From Maridesulfovibrio sp. (GTDB lineage: Bacteria; Desulfobacterota; Desulfovibrionia; Desulfovibrionales; Desulfovibrionaceae): a stretch of DNA of 64,000 nt. The number at the start of each line of letters is the position of its first letter. The first letter of the stretch is position 1. Below the pieces are notes generated by a model. It was not told the DNA's origin and made no database searches. It saw only the letters and a program-made list of their open reading frames with translations. Both the position numbers and the translations under genes were made by a program. This document shows, one piece after another, positions 32,870 through 41,703 of the stretch. The DNA is taken from NCBI RefSeq assembly GCF_963666665.1, contig NZ_OY762999.1:3320001-3384000 (forward strand). Direction: 5' to 3'.

Positions 32870-33088
32870 ATGACTTTCGACAAGACTGACGCAGACAGCC
32901 ACATGCTGTCCTGTCTACTTACGCTCGATGAGCAGGCCGCTTCTTTCAATGAAGAGGACCCTGCGGAACGACGCGATAAACTTAACAAACTCCGCGACCA
33001 GATCCGGGCCGGGACCTATCGCCCTGCCATTGGAGAAATCGCCATCAATCTGGTCCGTTCTGAAGCCAAAATCAGCGGTTTTGGCTGA
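32870..33088 (+). CDS. FlgM-like small protein
   Basis: 72 residues. The C-terminal half, RRDKLNKLRDQIRAGTYRPA followed by IGEIAINLV, resembles the sigma-28-binding segment of the anti-sigma factor FlgM (pattern R-x-DKV-xxL-xxxI-xxG-xY-x8-A). The N-terminal part is acidic and shorter than in true FlgM. A strong GGGAGGGGAG site supports expression. It may be a diverged or second FlgM; no flagellar gene adjoins it. Confidence in the family is moderate. Confidence 0.65.
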   Translation: MTFDKTDADSHMLSCLLTLDEQAASFNEEDPAERRDKLNKLRDQIRAGTYRPAIGEIAINLVRSEAKISGFG

Positions 33089-33167
33089 TCTCGCGCACTG
33101 CCGCACCATTTTACTTTACCTTCACGCCACATGCATTTAAACTGCCGGGTCTGAAACCGGAGGTATG

Positions 33168-34034
33168 ATGCTAGTTGTAATAAATGTGGATGATCTCGGG
33201 CTGCATCCGGCTGTGCGCCGTGCAGTGGACAGACTTGCCGAGGCCGGGGTTGTTACCTCGTCTACCACTCTTGCCAATGGTCCGGATTTATCCGAATCCG
33301 TACTCTTGCAGGATAAGCATGAAGGATTGGGGCTTGGAGCGCATTTAAACCTGCTGCGCGGCAAACCCATCTCCAACCCGGACCACATCCCAAGCCTTGT
33401 GGATGATGACGGGCTGCTTTTCGGTAATTATACATCCCTGCTTCTGCGCTACCTTAGCGGTCGTATCAAACTTTCCGAAGTGGAAAAGGAATGGTCGGCA
33501 CAGGTTGAATACCTGCTGGACCACAAAATCCGCTTGACCCATTTTGATAGCGAAAAGCACATCCATGCATGGCCCGGACTCTATAATCTTGCAGGCAAAA
33601 TTGCCAACAAGTACGGGATCAAATGGATACGCCGCCCGTTTGAGCATACTCCACTGAACCGCTTTGACAAGGGCATGCTGCGTACCAGATTTTTACAGCT
33701 CTGCCTCGGGGCAAGCTTCCCCCCCAAGCAGCCGCGGACGGCTGATTGCGTATGGGGAATCGGGGACCAGAAAGAGAATCTGGACCCGCATCTTTTTAAG
33801 AAATACGTCGAAACTTATCGACCTGAAATAATAGAAATAGTCTGCCATCCCGGTCTCCCGCAAGAAGGCGACGGCCCGCTGCCGTCTGAATTCGGTTCCA
33901 TGCGGGTGGAAGCTCAGTGGAAAGAAGAATCAGAATCCCTGCTGCACAAGGAATGGCTGCAAATATTTAAAGAACTGGGGGCGACCCCTGTCAACTACGG
34001 GCAGATTGATCCCCGTAGCGGAGAGATTAAATAA
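33168..34034 (+). CDS. YdjC/ChbG-family carbohydrate deacetylase
   Basis: 288 residues. The metal-binding opening is INVDDLGLHPAVRRAV, followed by LGLGAHLNLLRGKP and HFDSEKHIHAWPGL, which supply the Asp and His ligands, and a late EIVCHPGLP. Family members deacetylate acetylated sugars. Of two adjacent ATGs (33165 and 33168) the second is better spaced from GGAGG. The stop codon overlaps the next gene's ATG by one base, so it works with a lipid-sugar transferase, probably in envelope glycan modification. Confidence 0.88.
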   Translation: MLVVINVDDLGLHPAVRRAVDRLAEAGVVTSSTTLANGPDLSESVLLQDKHEGLGLGAHLNLLRGKPISNPDHIPSLVDDDGLLFGNYTSLLLRYLSGRIKLSEVEKEWSAQVEYLLDHKIRLTHFDSEKHIHAWPGLYNLAGKIANKYGIKWIRRPFEHTPLNRFDKGMLRTRFLQLCLGASFPPKQPRTADCVWGIGDQKENLDPHLFKKYVETYRPEIIEIVCHPGLPQEGDGPLPSEFGSMRVEAQWKEESESLLHKEWLQIFKELGATPVNYGQIDPRSGEIK

Positions 34035-35005
34035 TGATACAAGCTGAAGAATGTAAAAGAGAGATCGAAGTCAGCATTGTCACTCCCATGCACAATGAAG
34101 AAGGTTGCGTACGTGAATTTCATAAACGCATTACTGCCGCTCTGCAGGGAATGAACACCACCTACGAAATACTGCTGGTCAATGACGGCTCCACCGACAG
34201 CACAGAATCCATCATCCGCGAACTGTCCGCAAATGACCCCAACCTCAAGGGAGTCATGCTCGCCCGCAACCGTGGGCAATGTACCGCAATCTATGCCGGA
34301 ATTCAGGAAAGCAAAGGATGCTATGTTGTTATCATGGACGGAGACCTGCAGCACAAGCCAGAAGAAGTTCCGTCCTTGATCGAGGAAATCCGCAAGGGCT
34401 ACGACCTTGTTTCCGGCTGCCGCACCAACCGTGGCGAATCCATGATCAAGCGCAAGCTTCCCAGTAAGATCGCCAACTACCTGATGCGCGCAACCAGCGG
34501 CTGTCAGGTTCGTGATATGGGCGGACTTTCCGTACTCAAGGGCAAGCTGGCCCGCTCCATGACCCTGCGTGAAGGACAGCACAGGCTCATCCCTGCTCTG
34601 GTTTATGGCATGGGCGGCTCCACTTCCGAGGTACCCATTTCCGCTCCCCCGCGTTTTGCCGGGGAAAGCCACTACGGGCTGTCCCGTTCCATCGATGTTC
34701 TTTTCGACATCGTCATGCTCTGGTTCCAGTCCTCTTTTAAACAGCGTCCCATCTACCTTTTCGGACGCATCAGCCTTCTCATGTTCATGATCGCATCACT
34801 TATCATGGTCTGGCTGCTCTACGAAAAAGTTTTCTTCGGAGTCCACATGGGCACCCGTCCCCCGTTCATGGGCTGCATCCTGCTCTACCTAAGCTCGCTG
34901 GGCTTCATGTCCACAGGATTCATCCTCGAATCGCTGGCCAATACCTATGACGCTGTCATGGGGACCAAGACGTATCAGATACGGGAAGTTGTTGAGAAGA
35001 AGTAA
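34034..35005 (+). CDS. GT2 glycosyltransferase of the DPM1/ArnC type
   Basis: 323 residues. The GT-A domain has SIVTPMHNEEGCVREF, LLVNDGSTDST and VIMDGDLQHKPEEVP (DXD-like). Two C-terminal hydrophobic segments (about 240-270 and 280-305) anchor it to the membrane. Enzymes like this transfer a sugar from a nucleotide donor to undecaprenyl phosphate. It overlaps the YdjC gene by one base. An ArnC-then-deformylase-like pairing is suggested: the neighbour would deacylate the lipid-linked sugar. This is inference. Confidence 0.88.
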   Translation: MIQAEECKREIEVSIVTPMHNEEGCVREFHKRITAALQGMNTTYEILLVNDGSTDSTESIIRELSANDPNLKGVMLARNRGQCTAIYAGIQESKGCYVVIMDGDLQHKPEEVPSLIEEIRKGYDLVSGCRTNRGESMIKRKLPSKIANYLMRATSGCQVRDMGGLSVLKGKLARSMTLREGQHRLIPALVYGMGGSTSEVPISAPPRFAGESHYGLSRSIDVLFDIVMLWFQSSFKQRPIYLFGRISLLMFMIASLIMVWLLYEKVFFGVHMGTRPPFMGCILLYLSSLGFMSTGFILESLANTYDAVMGTKTYQIREVVEKK

Positions 35006-35008
35006 AAG

Positions 35009-35040
35009 AAAAGGGGATCGAAAAACGATCCCCTTTTTTA
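35009..35040. terminator. Bidirectional terminator between GT2 and motB genes
   Basis: AAAAGGGGATCG and CGATCCCCTTTTTT around AAAAA. Confidence 0.9.
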
Positions 35041-35763
35041 TTTCTTCTTAGGCGGATAAACCAGCAAGACAACCCGACGGTTGCGCTTCTGGTTAGCGGG
35101 AATGGCATTACCGTTATCATCTTCATTGGGATAGGCAGGGGCTGTATCAGCCATACCCAGCACTTTGATACGATTCTTGCTGAATCCGTTATCAAGCAGG
35201 TAACGGGCAACAGCACTGGCCCGCGCCGATGAAAGTTCCCAGTTTGAAGGGAACTGCTTTGAACTAATGGGTATATTATCAGAATGCCCTTCAACAACGA
35301 CCTGATAAGGAGATTTAGCTAAAGTAGGTGCGATCTTGCCCAGCACTCTTCTGGCACCTGAAGTCAGGTCCGCCTGTCCGCTGGGGAAAAAGAAACCGCC
35401 TTTAAGTATGATCGCTACAGAATCAGGACGCATCTTGATCTTAAGGGCATCAGATTCCCGTCCAACCAGACGAGCCATTTCCAACTGCATTTCAAAAATA
35501 TTGCGCTGCTGTTCACTGATAACCCTGCGGGCAACCGGAGCACCTTCAAAAGTATCAGCCTCACCTTTTGGAGGCACAGGTACACCCATGGCTGAAGCCA
35601 GCGAGTCGGAAACATCTTTATATTTTTTCTGATCCACATCGGCGATAGCCAGCAAAAGCACAAAAAAACAGAGTAGCAGAGTCATCATATCTGCCAAAGT
35701 CAGGGCCCATCCGCCCTCTCCACCTTCCTGTGATGGCTTTTTCAGGCTGAAATCATCCGACAT
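35038..35763 (-). CDS. motB: Flagellar stator protein MotB
   Basis: 241 residues. A single membrane segment carries the proton-binding aspartate D25 in WALTLADMMTLLLCFFV. The OmpA-like peptidoglycan-binding domain has VVVEGHSDNIPI and NWELSSARASAVARYL. MotB with MotA forms the ion channel that drives flagellar rotation. The gene is third in an operon, 12 bases after motA. The coupling ion cannot be told securely from this alone. Confidence 0.94.
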   Translation of the reverse strand: MSDDFSLKKPSQEGGEGGWALTLADMMTLLLCFFVLLLAIADVDQKKYKDVSDSLASAMGVPVPPKGEADTFEGAPVARRVISEQQRNIFEMQLEMARLVGRESDALKIKMRPDSVAIILKGGFFFPSGQADLTSGARRVLGKIAPTLAKSPYQVVVEGHSDNIPISSKQFPSNWELSSARASAVARYLLDNGFSKNRIKVLGMADTAPAYPNEDDNGNAIPANQKRNRRVVLLVYPPKKK

Positions 35764-35775
35764 AAATTTTCCCGC

Positions 35776-36552
35776 CTACTTCTTGGCCTTAACGGTAGCC
35801 CACTTACGCGGAGGCAGGTAACCCTTAAGCTTATCCATGACGATAGCTGACGGGGTCTTATCCTTAATAAACAGGATACCGTCGCGAATTACCCGCATGA
35901 GCAGGGTAATCTCATCAATCCGTTTCTCAACTTTAATGGCGATGGGCATAAAAAGCATGTTGGCGAAAAGCGCGCCGTAGAGAGTTGTGGTCAGGGCTGT
36001 TGCCATGGCCGGACCGATGGCGGCAATATCAGCGCCCATCCCCTGCATCATGGCGATGAGACCGATCAGGGTCCCGATAATGCCGAAAGCAGGAGAGAGA
36101 GTGGACATGGTCCGGTAAATCCCGGCAGCGCTGTATTCCTGCTCGTGATACTGCTGAATGCGGTTATCGAGAATCTCTTTGATCTCTTCCTTGGAATAAC
36201 CGTCCACAAGCATCTGCAACCCTTCACGCAGGAAATCGTTCTCGATATTCTTGAGACTGCCTTCAAGGTGTTCCTCGCCTTTGGAAGATACATCCTTGGA
36301 AAGACCGACAATAACGTTGATGTAGTTTTCAAGCGGCAATTCATCGGCACCCATAGCCATCATGAAAACACCGAGCACACGCATTACTTCGCGCAATGGG
36401 TAACAGATAAAGGTGGAAGCGATGGTTCCCCCGCCGACGATGGCGATACCGGGAATATTGATAAACACGCCCACTGAATCAGTGGAGGTGTAGGTTGCAA
36501 CCATAAGGATGGCGATACCGCAGAATATACCGATTATGGTGGCTATATTCAC
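35776..36552 (-). CDS. motA: Flagellar stator protein MotA
   Basis: 258 residues with four hydrophobic segments, the large cytoplasmic loop and the conserved STLSPAFGIIGTLIGLIAMM and ALTTTLYGALFANMLFMPIA of MotA. The charged loop residues that touch FliG lie around 85-130. Its start overlaps the end of the upstream cyclic-nucleotide gene by four bases (ATGA), so synthesis is coupled to that protein. Confidence 0.95.
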   Translation of the reverse strand: MNIATIIGIFCGIAILMVATYTSTDSVGVFINIPGIAIVGGGTIASTFICYPLREVMRVLGVFMMAMGADELPLENYINVIVGLSKDVSSKGEEHLEGSLKNIENDFLREGLQMLVDGYSKEEIKEILDNRIQQYHEQEYSAAGIYRTMSTLSPAFGIIGTLIGLIAMMQGMGADIAAIGPAMATALTTTLYGALFANMLFMPIAIKVEKRIDEITLLMRVIRDGILFIKDKTPSAIVMDKLKGYLPPRKWATVKAKK

Positions 36553-37715
36553 TTCTTCTCTCCCCCTTTAATTTCCCGGACCATCTCAAAAAGTTCGGAG
36601 AGAACATCTTCGGCTTCAGTCTCATCCACGTTATCACGAACTTCATCCTGCACGATCTTGGCAATCTTCTTGGCGAGGTTGGCCAGAATCTTCTTGCGGG
36701 CGTCATCCTCGGCAATACTCATCAGCACGCCCAGCTTATGGTAGCCCAGCCGGTTGAATATTTCCTTGAGGGTGGCGTTATCCACGTAGACGATATCTTC
36801 GATGTCCTCCAGTTCTTCAATGGACTTCTTCTTTTTCTTAACTTTGCTGAAGTAATCAGGCTCTTTTTCAGAAGCCCAGTCACTGACCTTGTTACGGTCA
36901 AACATGAACATGGTTTCCGGAAAATCTTCCTGTGCAATTTTTTTGTAAATGATCTTGGGATCACTATCCAGCATCTGAGAAATCTCATAGATATCCACAA
37001 TCTGAAGCTCAGATGTGGGAGTGTAAGCAGTCTGCTGCAATTCCTTGAAAAGATTGTTGGCAACTTCAAGAAAATTGTCAGGATCGGAAATCTGGATAAA
37101 ACGATCAGGAAATGCCTTTCCGGTGCGCAGATCAATGGCGTCGATAATCTTCAAGCTTTTGAGCTTACCGATTACTGCGTCAATTTCACTCTGGGAAACG
37201 AGAATGATACTGCGGATTGTCTTGCAGAGCTTGGTATAATCAAGACCGAGATCATGATTTCGTTCCTTGCGTGCCTGCTCACGATCCATACTGATATGAG
37301 TTCTGTAAGCAAGATCAAGGATATTGCAGATACTGGTAAAATTGCTGCGATGTCCCTTAGCTGAAATCATTTCTCCGGTCCGATGCAGCCTCTTGACCAG
37401 CAACCGGGTCATATACTGGACTGTACGCGGACACTGGTCCAAAAGCTTAAGGATGATCTGATCGGTAAGGATGACGAGGTCGCAGTACTCGGCAGCTTCG
37501 GCATTGGCGGAACGGGTTCCCTTGGAGATAATGCCCATTTCACCGAAGATTTCGCCTTCCCCGAGACGGGCAAGAATAATCTTTTCATTATTCTGGATTT
37601 TATAGATGTTTACTGCGCCTTTTTTGATCATATAGGCGACAGAACTCTCCTGTCCTTCTTTGAAAATTTCCTGCCCCTTATAAAAGGACTTGATGTTAGG
37701 ACTGCTGGACCCCAT
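36549..37715 (-). CDS. Cyclic-nucleotide-binding domain fused to a FliG-like region
   Basis: 388 residues. Residues about 8-125 form a cNMP-binding domain with the phosphate cassette FGEMGIISKGTRSANAEA (E59, R68 present). A helical middle part (130-215) is unlike a clean Crp HTH. From about 235 the sequence resembles the FliG middle domain: KIIYKKIAQEDFPETMFMFD, then IVYVDNATLKEIFNRLGYHK, LMSIAEDDARKKILANLAKK and a long acidic helix. It heads the operon with motA and motB and overlaps motA by four bases. A direct ligand-controlled link to the motor is inferred. The FliG resemblance is by eye. Confidence 0.72.
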   Translation of the reverse strand: MGSSSPNIKSFYKGQEIFKEGQESSVAYMIKKGAVNIYKIQNNEKIILARLGEGEIFGEMGIISKGTRSANAEAAEYCDLVILTDQIILKLLDQCPRTVQYMTRLLVKRLHRTGEMISAKGHRSNFTSICNILDLAYRTHISMDREQARKERNHDLGLDYTKLCKTIRSIILVSQSEIDAVIGKLKSLKIIDAIDLRTGKAFPDRFIQISDPDNFLEVANNLFKELQQTAYTPTSELQIVDIYEISQMLDSDPKIIYKKIAQEDFPETMFMFDRNKVSDWASEKEPDYFSKVKKKKKSIEELEDIEDIVYVDNATLKEIFNRLGYHKLGVLMSIAEDDARKKILANLAKKIAKIVQDEVRDNVDETEAEDVLSELFEMVREIKGGEKK

Positions 37716-38064
37716 TAAGAAACTCCCTCGATATTACCCTTTTTCCGGGCGAGAAATAAAAAACTCAGAAATAACAGCTCAGAACCTGACGCCTGATACC
37801 ATCGGAAATTCAACTTACCCTGCGGCTATAAAACAGCGACAACACATATTATCATATATTAGATCAGTATAAAGAACAATACGCCTAGGATTTATCTCCA
37901 AGGATACCATAATGAAGCATTAATGAGACACACATTTGTTCTTTAGAAAACGGCTCTTTTTCCACCTCAGTTTATGTTTACCTTGTAATTGAAATCCTGC
38001 TAAGCTGACCTCAGGCCTGAGCAAGGTCCGGTAATAAATGATTAAACCCACTTCAGGAATTGAC
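37716..38064. other. Divergent intergenic region, no gene seen
   Basis: This region separates the minus-strand motility operon from the plus-strand cardiolipin synthase gene, so it should hold both promoters. It is AT-rich without a clear consensus promoter for either side or a sigma-54 or sigma-28 match that I can defend. A 12-bp palindrome CTCAGGCCTGAG is at 38010-38021. Confidence 0.5.
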
Positions 38065-39450
38065 ATGGAATGGAATCTCTTATTTGGACACCTCGCGGTA
38101 GTAGGTGGTTTTTTGCTGGCTGCAATTCTGGTTATGTCCATCCTGCGTAAGCAGCGTACCTCATCAGCTGCCTTTGCATGGCTGCTGGCAATTTTTTTTG
38201 TACCATACATCGGAGTACCTTTTTACCTCATCTTCGGAGGACGCAAGCTCAAACGTGATGCCCACACCAAAGAAGATATTCATCTTGAAGTGCAGGAAAC
38301 AATTCCAGCTGAGGAATCCGATCCCATTGACGTCATGCTCCGTGAATACGGAATTCCCGGTGCAACCAGCGGCAACAAGGTCCAGCTCTGCCCTACAGGC
38401 ATCGACATCTACAATGAATTGGTAAACCTCATTGAAAATGCCGAACACCAAATCCTGATTACCACCTTTATCCTCTCCCGGGACGAAGTGGGCAAAGACA
38501 TTGTGGAAAGGCTGGCCCGCAAGGCTGAATCAGGAGTTACCGTTAGGCTGTTGCTGGATGATATCGGCTCCATGTTCACTTCCCGCCGCTTCCTGAAAAA
38601 ACTTATCGATAATGGCGGCAAAATTGCTTATTTCATGCCCCTTTTCCGCGCCCCCTTCCATGGCAACAGCAACCTGCGCAACCATCGCAAGATAGCCATC
38701 GCCGACCAGAAGATCGTGCTGGCCGGGGGAACAAACATCGCCAACGAATATATTGGCCCAGAGCCATGCGAAGACCGCTGGACCGACCTCTCATTCGTAC
38801 TGCAGGGACCTGCGGTACGCCATTACATCGAAGTTTTCCAATCCGACTGGCTCTTTGCTTATGGAGAGAAAGTGAACATCATCCCCCCCTGCACCAAAGG
38901 TTCGGCAGTTAGCGGAGACGGTGTCATGCAGGTTGTTCCTTCCGGTCCTGACGTCCCGCGCGACCCTGTCCACGACGCCCTGCTCACCGCGGCTTTCACT
39001 GCTGAAAAACGGCTCTGGATTGTTACTCCTTACTACGTTCCTGACGAAGCCCTTGCACAGGCCCTGCGTCTGGCAGCTCTGCGCGGTGTTGACCTGCGGG
39101 TTGTCGTTCCGGAAAAATCAAACCACAAACTGGCTGACCTTGCCCGGGGAACCCATCTGCGAGATCTGGAAGAATGCGGCGGACGGGTGGTTAAATATCC
39201 GCACATGGTCCACGCCAAGGTAATTGTCGTCGATGATCGGCTGGCAGTTGTCGGCTCGGCAAACATGGATATGCGCAGCCTGTTTCTTAACTATGAAATA
39301 GTTATGTTCACCTATTCGGAAGCTGATGTTGAACCGGTCAGTGACTGGGTTCAAGGGCTTATTGACGTCAGCACCGAGGGAACTGTTCCGGTTGGAATGG
39401 TCCGCGATACAATTGAAGGCGCAGCAAGACTGGTTGCCCCGCTGCTTTAA
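38065..39450 (+). CDS. cls: Cardiolipin synthase (phospholipase D family)
   Basis: 461 residues from the ATG at 38065 behind AGGA; an ATG nine codons earlier is possible. Two N-terminal membrane segments (PLDc_N) are followed by two HKD motifs: NHRKIAIADQKIVLAGG and HAKVIVVDDRLAVVGSANMD. The enzyme condenses two phosphatidylglycerol molecules at the inner membrane. The next gene, a phospholipase-like protein, starts 45 bases later and may be co-transcribed. Confidence 0.93.
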   Translation: MEWNLLFGHLAVVGGFLLAAILVMSILRKQRTSSAAFAWLLAIFFVPYIGVPFYLIFGGRKLKRDAHTKEDIHLEVQETIPAEESDPIDVMLREYGIPGATSGNKVQLCPTGIDIYNELVNLIENAEHQILITTFILSRDEVGKDIVERLARKAESGVTVRLLLDDIGSMFTSRRFLKKLIDNGGKIAYFMPLFRAPFHGNSNLRNHRKIAIADQKIVLAGGTNIANEYIGPEPCEDRWTDLSFVLQGPAVRHYIEVFQSDWLFAYGEKVNIIPPCTKGSAVSGDGVMQVVPSGPDVPRDPVHDALLTAAFTAEKRLWIVTPYYVPDEALAQALRLAALRGVDLRVVVPEKSNHKLADLARGTHLRDLEECGGRVVKYPHMVHAKVIVVDDRLAVVGSANMDMRSLFLNYEIVMFTYSEADVEPVSDWVQGLIDVSTEGTVPVGMVRDTIEGAARLVAPLL

Positions 39451-39495
39451 ACGGAACTCATTGACCTCCACCGGAGCGGAACTTACCATATAGAT

Positions 39496-40419
39496 ATGGG
39501 AAAACTGACTCTGATTTTATTCTTTACTGTTCTGCTGGTTCTGGGCTGCGCTGCGAGCTGCCTTGCCTGGGGTCCGGGTGTGCATATGGCCATCGGCAAT
39601 GCTGTGCTTTCAAACACTGTGCTGCTTTCTGATACCGTGGCAAAGTTGCTGCTCTCCAATTCAGCCATATTTCTTTACGGCTGCTTGAGTGCGGACATTT
39701 TCATCGGCAAAGGCAGCAAAGCCAAGCGATTACACAGCCATAACTGGCAAACCGGATTCAACCTGCTGGATGAATCCGATGATGATCACCTGAAAGCCTA
39801 TTCTCTGGGTTATCTTTCCCATCTGGCAGCAGATATCATCGCTCACAACTATTATGTACCCAACCTCATGCAGCAGGCTCCCTCCGGGGGCAGGTTGAGC
39901 CATGTCTACATAGAAATGCTGGCCGATGATCAAGTTGACTGGTCAGCTCAGGAAGCGGCCCGCCTTTTCCGCAGGGCCAATCAGGATGCAGACTTCAATC
40001 TGAGAAAACACATGGATGCAAAGAAATATAGCTTCCTGTTCAAAAAAAAGGTGTTCCACCAGACCATCGGACTTCTGGAATATAAGGCGGTCAGCAAATC
40101 CCTTAAAATTTCAAAAAAGGTAGTCCCGGCTTTTCGTCAAGCTTACCTGCGCTCCATCATAGACTATTCATACCGGCTGGTGATTGACATGCTCAATTCT
40201 CCTCAGAATGCTGTAGCCCTTAATTTCGATCCCATCGGCGCAGACAATATTGCACTCGCCAAGGAAGAGAACAGCTGGAAAACCGCCCTCAAGCGCAACG
40301 TCCCCTTCTCTCCCCGTTTTGAAATTGATGAGCGGATAACCGGACTGCCCAAGCTGGACGGGGTGGGAGATATGTTTAAGTCAAAAGCAAGTATTCTCTC
40401 CACGGCTGTGAGCAATTAA
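39496..40419 (+). CDS. Secreted zinc-dependent phospholipase C-like protein
   Basis: 307 residues. A signal peptide (ending near ASCLAW) exposes WGPGVHMAIGNAVL, matching the N-terminal Trp and His ligands of zinc phospholipase C. More His/Asp ligands appear in YGCLSADIFIGKG, HSHNWQTGF and GYLSHLAADIIAHNYYVP. The product should act in the periplasm or outside on phospholipids. It follows cardiolipin synthase, giving a small phospholipid-related pair. Confidence 0.85.
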   Translation: MGKLTLILFFTVLLVLGCAASCLAWGPGVHMAIGNAVLSNTVLLSDTVAKLLLSNSAIFLYGCLSADIFIGKGSKAKRLHSHNWQTGFNLLDESDDDHLKAYSLGYLSHLAADIIAHNYYVPNLMQQAPSGGRLSHVYIEMLADDQVDWSAQEAARLFRRANQDADFNLRKHMDAKKYSFLFKKKVFHQTIGLLEYKAVSKSLKISKKVVPAFRQAYLRSIIDYSYRLVIDMLNSPQNAVALNFDPIGADNIALAKEENSWKTALKRNVPFSPRFEIDERITGLPKLDGVGDMFKSKASILSTAVSN

Positions 40420-40520
40420 TCAGCCTAAACAGGATATATCTCGAAAAAATATCAGAATTTTGTTCAGACTTTCTAAGATTATTACGCCTAAAAAACGGGT
40501 TTTTATTTAAAAGCATGAAT

Positions 40521-40745
40521 TTAGTTCGCAATACTACGACACATATTTCTACAAAAGCATCTTCCATGTATATTCAATGCAATTTTTTTTAAATCAATGT
40601 TGTAACCATCAATATAACATTGATTACACATCACTACTGCATCAGCATCTATATCGTCACCTGAAGACAAACAGTTCAGGACAATTGATTCCACTTTCCC
40701 CCAGCCATATCTTTGCTTGTCCCGGTTTTTACAAATTTGGCACAT
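40521..40745 (-). CDS. Possible small Cys-rich protein
   Basis: 74 residues with paired cysteines: CQIC at the N-terminus, CNQC mid-way, and CFCRNMC near the end, suggesting a zinc-binding fold. The ATG at 40745 has no visible Shine-Dalgarno. It lies in an AT-rich 677-base stretch, and an opposing frame of similar length overlaps it, so this is a guarded call from the cysteine spacing. Confidence 0.35.
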   Translation of the reverse strand: MCQICKNRDKQRYGWGKVESIVLNCLSSGDDIDADAVVMCNQCYIDGYNIDLKKIALNIHGRCFCRNMCRSIAN

Positions 40746-41096
40746 TTTTGCTTATTTTAAAAATTACCTTAGTAATTTCGTATGTATAAGTTTATAAATC
40801 TTGTACCAATATTGTCAAAGCGTGTACCCACAAGACAAGCTTGCGAAATTTTTCACCAACGCATTGATTTTGAAATCAACACTATCTGAATCCTGCCGAT
40901 ACCACTTCAAGAACATGTCTTAACAAAGATAAGAGACTGATTTTTAAGTATTACCAAGCCAAAACAGATAGTGAACATTATTTGCTATGCATTTTTAGGT
41001 TTTGCATTGCCAACTGTTGACTTGCATTGAACTCAGACATAGGTGGGACTTGTGAACAACACAAATTAAACCAAATTTTTTTTGGAGGAATATAAT
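40746..41096. other. AT-rich intergenic region upstream of small membrane protein
   Basis: No gene is visible. TTGACT at 41017-41022 is a possible -35 box. The octamer TTGCATTG occurs at 41002-41009 and again at 41022-41029, 20 bases apart, on either side of it. Confidence 0.45.
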
Positions 41097-41348
41097 ATGT
41101 ACGCAATCGGAACCATCAAAGCCTGGGCAGCTACCCGCGCAGCACGCAACGGCGGTGAAGTAAACCACAGCATCCACGCTGTGCTCACCATTGCCACCCT
41201 CGGTCTCTGGCTTCCCGTCTGGACCGTGGCTGCAATCCGCGAAACCAACCGTGCAAAAATGAGAAGCTCTCTTGTGGACCTGCGCCACATCGAACGTCTT
41301 GAAATCTCCCCCGAATACCGCAGACAGCTTGCACGCATGTCCCGCTAG
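41097..41348 (+). CDS. Small hydrophobic protein, unknown
   Basis: 83 residues from the ATG at 41097, with a near-perfect TTTGGAGG site. A single hydrophobic stretch, SIHAVLTIATLGLWLPVWTV, sits between a basic N-terminus and a basic C-terminus (RHIERLEISPEYRRQLARMS). The H-x-x-LT-x-x-T-x-GLW-x-x-VW pattern recurs in small bacterial membrane proteins without a settled role. GC and codon use are much higher than in the AT-rich leader. Probably strongly translated. Confidence 0.72.
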   Translation: MYAIGTIKAWAATRAARNGGEVNHSIHAVLTIATLGLWLPVWTVAAIRETNRAKMRSSLVDLRHIERLEISPEYRRQLARMSR

Positions 41349-41703
41349 GACTGCGCAGCTCAAGTTCATAAAAAGTGAATTTGGGGAACAAAATTAATAT
41401 GGATTAGTTTTGTTCCAATGGTCTTCGGAAAATACGTCTTTTACCGCTTTTCAATGAAGCGGTGCCATATTTGAAACCCGGTCCCCTTGTGATCCAATTA
41501 CGAGTGGACCGGGTTTTATTTAATTGAGAATCCCTTTCCGGGGTTTGCTTTTCCAGCCGGTTGAAATAATATCAACTTGCCTTTCCGCCATTTCGCCTGA
41601 AATGGCAGTCCTGTTTCCCGCGCCAAAAACAGAACCTTGTCATGCTACGCGACACACTTATGTGCCGTGGTTATCTGTATTTTCAACTTACCGAGGTTCA
41701 ATC
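41349..41703 (+). other. Intergenic region with three successive hairpins
   Basis: After the small protein gene come a hairpin GGAACAAAATTAAT/ATTAGTTTTGTTCC (41385-41416), a hairpin ACCGCTT/AAGCGGT (41443-41463) and the terminator at 41474-41522. The remaining 180 bases before the exporter start at 41704 hold no clear gene or promoter. Confidence 0.6.
41474..41522 (+). terminator. Terminator after small membrane protein gene
   Basis: AAACCCGGTCC and GGACCGGGTTT with a long 21-base loop and a T-rich tail. Confidence 0.8.

Noticed and set aside
37716..38064. A sigma-54 or sigma-28 promoter for the motility operon
   Set aside because: No sequence there fits either consensus well enough to report.
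40577..40789. A plus-strand 70-residue protein in the AT-rich gap
   Set aside because: It overlaps the Cys-rich minus-strand frame, has no ribosome site and shows no domain-like pattern.
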